The notes under the pieces: generated by a model
Seen by the model: only the letters and a program-made list of their open reading frames with translations
Database searches by the model: none
Told to the model about the DNA's origin: nothing
Assembly: GCA_019787685.1 (NCBI GenBank)
Contig: JAHNUO010000022.1
Span: 372,001 to 436,000, forward strand
DNA length: 64,000 bases
From: Chiua virens
Taxonomy: Eukaryota; Basidiomycota; Agaricomycetes; Boletales; Boletaceae
Direction: 5' to 3'
Translations under genes and position numbers: made by a program
Shown: in pieces, positions 58,729 to 64,000 of the stretch
How positions within the stretch are numbered: position 1 is the first letter of the stretch
How the letters are laid out: every line of letters begins with the position of its first letter

Positions 58729-59743
58729 ACAGAATGCCTGGACTCTACCACCACTCACCTCGTTGACTCTACAGTCTGTGGCATAGTGGACACATGTGTT
58801 CCTTGTTTGGAGAAATTTATCAACGCGAAACTAGCTTGCCTTGCAATGCGCAACATTGGGAACTTGGATGGTTGGGACAGAGACGATGAAGATGATAATG
58901 AGGATGCATTAGTTTTGTCCCACAGGAAAAAACTTGGCGCTCACGGTCACATGAACTACTTGCATGTAAGCTCCATATTCCTTGTTCCTCGTGCACGCAT
59001 TGACACACTATGAATACACCTTTAGTCAGCTTTCAGAAGATACCTGGAACAGAAAGGTCTCATGAACACTTGATCCTTGACAGTCAGGAATCCACGCATG
59101 CCTGATCCAAGTCAAGTCCAATTGTTCAATCAGGACAGAGGTTCTCCTCCCACTATTCAGGATATTGCCATCGACTGGAAGAGCCTGCTGAAGACTTCAC
59201 CCTGGAATAAAGAAGTGCTTCAATTGTTGGTGGCAGACTTCCGATCTGAGATCCAGTCGGGTTTGCATGCAAGTGTGACTTATGATGCCCTCAGCCAGAT
59301 TTGCTTGCAGAAACTGTCATGGACATATTGAGCATATCAACAACAGGCCGTTATAGATTCCAGTAACAATGAGCAAGCTTGTGTAGATGCTATTGAACAG
59401 CAACAGTCTCAGAAATGTGCCCAGTGAAAGAATGACAGGTCGACTGCCCAGAAACATGGCATATGTATATCTCAGTCTCTCCTATACACTTCTTCTGATC
59501 AACTTGCAGACATTTGCCAGGTGCCACAAAATTGCCCACGAAAATCAATCTCAAGATCCCCCCACCTGGGATGTGATCATACAAATGCTCAACTGCCTAG
59601 GAGTGGAGGGGATGAGTGGAGATGAAACAGACTTGTGGGCCGGAGTGTTTCCCAAAGTCTTGAGGCATATCAAAACTCCATGGATAAGTCCTGTTATTTC
59701 ACGCTTATTCCAAGCTGTAGAATCCTATGGACCCTCCCTCATA

Positions 59744-61319
59744 CAGTGGCTCAAACAACTGTCCCAATGTTTGCATGTTTGTCACTAAATGCAATAAAAC
59801 GCGGTAACTACTAAACCTTACCCAAACCTGTGGGAGTATGAAATATAGTACCTACTCCTGGCTTTCTATTGGACCAAAGGTCAAAGGATTTAAATAAGAT
59901 TTGATGACATGGCAATCATTTCAAAATGATCACTCATTGGGACAGTTTTTTGACTTTATATAAATGTAAGTATTATTATTTGGTATGACCTCCTTTGGTC
60001 TTGGTAACAGCTTCAAGCCTTCTATGTATGCTTTTAATCCATTTCTGATGCTATTCTGCACAAATATTCCCCCAGTCCTCTACTAACCTCTCCTATAAAT
60101 GATAAACTCCTTTAGGGGCACTTTTATAAGCTGAAAGTCATTTTTTGAGATAATTTCAGGTATGTTCAAAGGAAGTGAGATCTAGAGACTGTGCAGGCCA
60201 ATCTAAAGATCCAATTTCTTGATCTTTCACCCAGGTCTGAACTCTTTTAGAGGTATGCTTGGGATCATTATCTTATTGAAAAATGATATCACCTTCTGAA
60301 ATTTAAAATTCTTCAATGTTTTCCAGCAACCCCTGCTGTGAAATTGTCACATACTGCTCAGCATCCATCCTTCTGTACATCTCACTCTAAACTCCCACTC
60401 CATTCTATCCTATATAGGCCCATAGCCTCCTCTATGCTTGACTGTATCCTAGCAATCAACTACTCTCCCACCTTTTTCCACACATACTCTTGTTTGTATG
60501 ACCTAATCCTATTGACTTTAGTCTCATTTAACTATACAACCCTTTTCCCACCCTCCACAGTCCAATGCTAGTATTGGAAAACATAGGCCAACCATCCTTT
60601 CTTGTGACTCTTGATGAGAAGAGGTTTTTGTTCTCTACCACAGCTTTCAAAGAGGCTTCCTTGAGGGTATTTCTGGCTGTCTGAGGGTAGAGAGGAGTAT
60701 CAATAATGGTATTGATAAGTATAGTGAGCTGAACAGCATTTTTGGCCTTGCCAGTAATGATCTATTGTACAATAGCCCTTTTGCTGGTAAATGAAAACTT
60801 TGAAGGGTGACCACCAAGATGTTTAGTGTTGTCTAGTTGGATTTCCTGAAGGACCCTAGACACTATAGACTTGCCCAGACCAGTTTTAGAGGTTATTTTC
60901 CTGGAAGAAAGCTTAAGGAAAGGGAAGGAGACATTATTGTCCCTTAAGAGCTGGAGATAGGTTTCATAATGATGATAGGAAAGTTACTATGAAATGGTGG
61001 GGTTTATATGGTGCTAGCTGATGATAGTTACATAAATATAACCATTATTAAATGTATGTAAGTACTTTCCAACATGTTAGGGTCTGATATATGTAATCCA
61101 AACTTAAAGTCAAAGAACTGTCCCAATGAGTGATCATTTTGAAATGATTGCCATGTCATCAAATCTTATTCAAATCCTTTGACCTTTGGTCCAATAGAAA
61201 GCCAGGAGTAGGTACTATATTTCATACTCCCACAGGTTTGGGTAAGGTTTAGTGGTTACCGCGTTTTATTGCGTTTAGTGAAAAACATGCAAACATTGGG
61301 ACAGTTGTTTGAGCCACTG
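59744..61319 (-). mobile_element. Tc1/mariner element, 1,576 bp, inactive transposase
   Basis: Ends CAGTGGCTC...GAGCCACTG with TA on both sides (59,742-59,743 and 61,320-61,321), the Tc1/mariner signature. The inverted repeats extend about 230 bp, through AACGCGGTAAC and GGGAGTATGAAATATAGTAC, and are almost identical, so insertion is recent relative to the host gene. The minus strand holds a decayed transposase: SSRKITSKTGLGKSIVSRVL (HTH), DTPLYPQTARNTLKEASLKA, DNDPKHTSKRVQTWVKDQEI and GSLDWPAQSLDLTS (the DDE second-to-third acid region), with stops. It was therefore probably mobilised in trans. Confidence 0.92.
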
Positions 61320-61924
61320 TAGAAGAGAACATGTGCTTGCATATTGGCAATGCCTCACTTTCCCACCATTTCGAACCCCGCAGGAAGAATGCTCTGGCAA
61401 AGCCCCTTCCTGGACTTCCCTGTAATTGGTATAGCAATGAGTGGTTTAGGGGTCTAAGTACCAGATACTGTGCAATCCTCGCCTCCAGAGACAACATTGA
61501 GTTCCCCAAACTGGTAGGCATTATCAGTGGACAATGCGACTACACCTAACTCAGAAATCATTAGGATCCTTATGGACAGCTGGGTGCTTGCCGAGCAGGG
61601 CCTCAGTAAGTGGCCCCCGAGTGGTCCACCAGGTGGCCTCTGAGTGGTCCTCTGAGTGGTCCCCTCGTATGTTTTCTAATCATATTCAAAATCAGATCTT
61701 GCAAATGTACTATTCACAGATTCTTGACTCTTTTTGGATATGTATGCTGTTTTATCTAATGAACTTATTTTGTACATGACCTTATAGCAAATTGTATACT
61801 TATTCTGGCTCAGTCTCCGACAATGTTCCCATTGCATATGGAGAATCTGTACACAAAAATGTTTTATTATCAAATGCATGATCTTTTTCTAAGAAAGTGT
61901 GATAATGAGTTCATGAAACAGAGG

Positions 61925-62121
61925 CCCAGTTTTTATTATGCCTAAATTTAGGCATAATATTTTACCTTTTCCCAAGCCTAAGTCCCACAAGCAAAACTAG
62001 CAACATTTTGTCAGTTTGTTGTTAATTATGTTTCAACCACATTAGTAGTTAGCTAGGCAGAATATGTTTGTAGCTATGTACAGCCTATGTTACAAGGACT
62101 TATTCAATCGTCCCCGGGGTG
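61925..62121 (-). repeat. right terminal inverted repeat
   Basis: Complement of 38,930-39,130. Subterminal DNA at 61,600-61,670 carries several short GTGGTCC/GTGGCC/GAG repeats, comparable to GGGGGCCACTC near the left end; subterminal repeats serve as transposase binding sites in CACTA elements. Confidence 0.85.
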
Positions 62122-62241
62122 TGATGAAAAAGTATGTCTCATAAGAAAGATTTTTTCCATGACAAAAACAAGGTACATATGTACAAAATCACAGCCTTTT
62201 GAGTCCAGTTCGTTTCAACCCCATTTATTGCCAGCCGCCAT

Positions 62242-63262
62242 TCAGAGCTCCCTATCCCATGGAATTAGCCGGACAAAAACATCATCCTCAGTGTGCATAA
62301 TGCCAATGCTGCACAGGTGGGGTTGAAGTGAGCACCAGCCGGTGGAGTTCTCCGCCCCTGGAAAAAAGTCAAACTTATGGACCAAAATTATCATGAGAAC
62401 CTTGATCGCGTAAATGGCTAACTGTCTTCCTTTGCACTGCACGACCATCAGAATGCACACAGTAACAAGGAGTGGGTACTTATGACATGTCTACCACCAC
62501 CAGTGAATAGAATGGATATCCTTCTATTGGCAGATGTTTCCTTCTGCAGGGATGCTGGGCGAACCGATCAACCACAAAAGTCTTGGGATCTGGGAAGGCA
62601 TCTGTGTCCATATGGGTGGCACACACATTCCCAAACACAAATTGTCCCTTCTTTATCAGTATTGTCCCCATCTTTGACCCTCAAATTAAAATCGCAATTT
62701 GCCTACCGTGCCCTGGCGTGCAGTCCCATAAGCCTCATGGTCTCTATTATCGCAGATGTCATAGCAGTCTGAACGATGGATCATCCAGCTTATCAGCACC
62801 AGCTACTAGTAGCACCTCAAGGCTGCCAGACTTCTCAACCACCAAATCAATCTCCGTGCAAATTCACGCAAATGCGCCAGGGTTGCCAAGTAAAAAACGA
62901 GAGCAAAAGGAGTGAGTTACTCAGCATGTTGCTGTGAATGCCCCATAGGAAAATTGGTCATCGCAGTCAATGAAGTCTCCCTGCTGCAAATATCCCTTGA
63001 GAGAGTTCAACAGTCTTGTGTGTGCTGTGTCGGATGGCCAATGCCAAAGCAATGTCCTGCAGAGCCGGTATAGAATGCTTTTGCTCAATCTCATGAAGTC
63101 TCTGTATGTTACAGCTGGGAAGGCGCTTCCAAGAAGGACATAATTCGTTGTGTTGTAAAGAGGCTTGTTGGTGAGAGAGGTCAGGGATATTGGCCCACTG
63201 CATTCCTGGAGAAAGCTCTTGATCTCAGATAACAGGATGAGTCCAAATGCAACGCTCGAGTG
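62242..63262 (-). pseudogene. third P450 copy, CpG-depleted
   Basis: Aligns to the P450 at 3194-4786. Recognisable parts are FGLILLSEIKSFLQECSGPI, LTNKPLYNTTNYVLLGSAFP, DAFPDPKTFVVDRFAQHPCR, and CKGRQLAIYAIKVLMIILVH with the haem-ligand Cys. The middle is deleted or frameshifted near 62,900. Many CpG sites of copy 1 are TpG or CpA here (GTGCGCGCTACG against GTGTGTGCTGTG). It lies directly outside the right end of the giant transposon. Confidence 0.85.
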
Positions 63263-64000
63263 ACGTGGCAGGGCTATCAGGCGAGATGTAAACATTAACA
63301 TGAGTCAGTGGCTGATTACATAATCTATGTCATCCACTCACCTCTGATTGCATCCACCCATGAACTGGTCCTTAGGCCTGTGAATCCAAATTGAGACTAT
63401 TGTATTAAACATTCAATAGATAAATACCATGCATCTGGTGACTGGGGGTGATGTGGAAGGCTCAGAACAAGAGGGGATGATGATGGTTTCGAGAGAGGAA
63501 GATAAATCAGAGTCTGAACATTCAACACGACTTGCCACAATTGCGATGGAACTTTATCGTGTGACTAATCCAACTTTAAGTAACTTGCATAGGGCTGCAG
63601 CTGCATGTGGCAGAGCCTGCTACTTATGCTCTTTGTAGACACCACGCAAGATCATAACGAAAGATAAAATAAAATAAAATAAAATATATGAGATAGTACA
63701 CATGCATCAACAATTAATCATCACATAGGGGCTTCAGAGAAGGTCTATAGTCTTTTATTCACTCATTTTCATGATATGTGTGATGCACGGCAATTGCATC
63801 TATTTCTTATTGGGCACTGCATACACGGTTGCAGACATTGTCCACTTTCATCCCATCATAGCGCTACGCACCTTCCATTGAAAATTCCTGAGATGAAGCA
63901 AAGTAAGCCTTTGGGAGCAATGGAAACATGTACGAACTACTCACCTTTGTCTGTCATGACGGTCGTTCAAGATAGGTTTCAATCGTCACATCAATAACCG
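63263..64000. other. no firm gene; AAAAT microsatellite
   Basis: A 69-codon frame (63,429-63,638) and a 73-codon frame (63,776-63,997) have no recognised domain. An (AAAAT)n tract lies at about 63,665-63,687. The DNA remains CpG-poor. Confidence 0.35.

Larger units (their letters stand above)
56934..61515 (+). pseudogene. second transposon-type gene, split by an LTR and a Tc1 element
   Basis: Start ATG 56934 (MKVSDALATLSHL), an intron, then AGDFVKWNIPGLGNSPTQAD, followed by Thr/Pro-rich DNA at 57.5-58.1 kb. After the LTR come CVPCLEKFINAKLACLAMRN, HMNYLH, and from about 59,500 RCHKIAHENQSQDPPTWDVI with MLNCLGVEGMSGDETDLW and TPWISPVISRLFQAVESYG. After the Tc1 element, LAKPLPGLPCNWYSNEWFRG and IEFPKL. 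The MSxDETD and LPxNWY blocks mark a family I remember from Agaricomycete transposons. Removing the Tc1 element and one TA restores the frame across 59,743/61,321. Function unknown; now non-functional. The end is approximate. Confidence 0.7.
38930..62121. mobile_element. ~23.2 kb CACTA/Tnp2-like DNA transposon with passenger genes
   Basis: The left end reads CACCCCTGGGACGATTGAAT from 38,930. The reverse complement of the right end, from 62,121, reads CACCCCGGGGACGATTGAAT. The two arms stay alignable for about 190 bp with few mismatches, then diverge. Directly outside each end is TGA (38,927-38,929 and 62,122-62,124), a 3-bp duplication as expected for CACTA/EnSpm elements. Inside are a Tnp2-type transposase, a small minus gene, a WD40 protein, a predicted unknown protein, an F-box protein, a KOW protein and a second transposon-type gene, plus nested LTR and Tc1 insertions. 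The DNA is visibly poorer in CpG than 14-38 kb. The transposase has stop codons, so this copy is not autonomous. That it moved as one unit is inference from the ends. Confidence 0.7.

Overview
The window is nuclear DNA of a filamentous basidiomycete, most likely an Agaricomycete. The basis is many introns of about 45-60 nt, dense genes on both strands, and gene families typical of mushroom-forming fungi (an NTF2-like/flavin monooxygenase fusion, a lineage-specific protein kinase family, Tnp2-type transposases, KOW and WD40 proteins near transposons). I cannot name the species from sequence alone.

Layout. Positions 1-14 kb are a mosaic of broken gene pieces around one P450: a cyclin B pseudogene, a P450 with a truncated duplicate, an RNase H relic, a ribonucleotide reductase small-subunit fragment, ACG/CAC-rich low-complexity DNA in two orientations, and two paralogous Pro/Ser-rich proteins sharing a C-terminal Gly/Asn motif. 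Positions 15-38.7 kb are a normal gene-rich segment: flavin monooxygenase, C2-like/membrane protein, protein kinase, a protein of unknown function carrying the same Gly/Asn motif, mitochondrial carrier, C2H2 transcription factor, NADH pyrophosphatase (NPY1), CoA-binding Rossmann protein, cysteine synthase-like enzyme and ADA2.

At 38,930 the character changes abruptly to AT-richer, CpG-poor DNA. Positions 38,930-62,121 are bounded by ~190 bp terminal inverted repeats and a matching 3-bp TGA duplication. I read this as one ~23.2 kb CACTA/Tnp2-like DNA transposon. It carries a mutated Tnp2 transposase, a WD40 protein, a predicted protein of unknown function, an intact-looking F-box protein, a KOW-domain protein and a second transposon-type gene. 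Three solo LTRs and one Tc1/mariner element are nested in it. Beyond it lies a third, decayed P450 copy.

Main observations: (1) the giant cargo-bearing transposon; (2) three solo LTRs whose 4-bp target duplications are all centred on CpG, with one side of each converted to TpG or CpA; (3) seven apparent GC-AG introns in five genes, mostly with GCAYGT donors; (4) exons of 14, 6 and 5 nt in one cysteine synthase gene; (5) a short motif around GLTLNNGG shared by three otherwise different neighbouring proteins, which could be a signalling-amyloid-type motif. All assignments are by eye from translated sequence and remembered family features; no database search was run.
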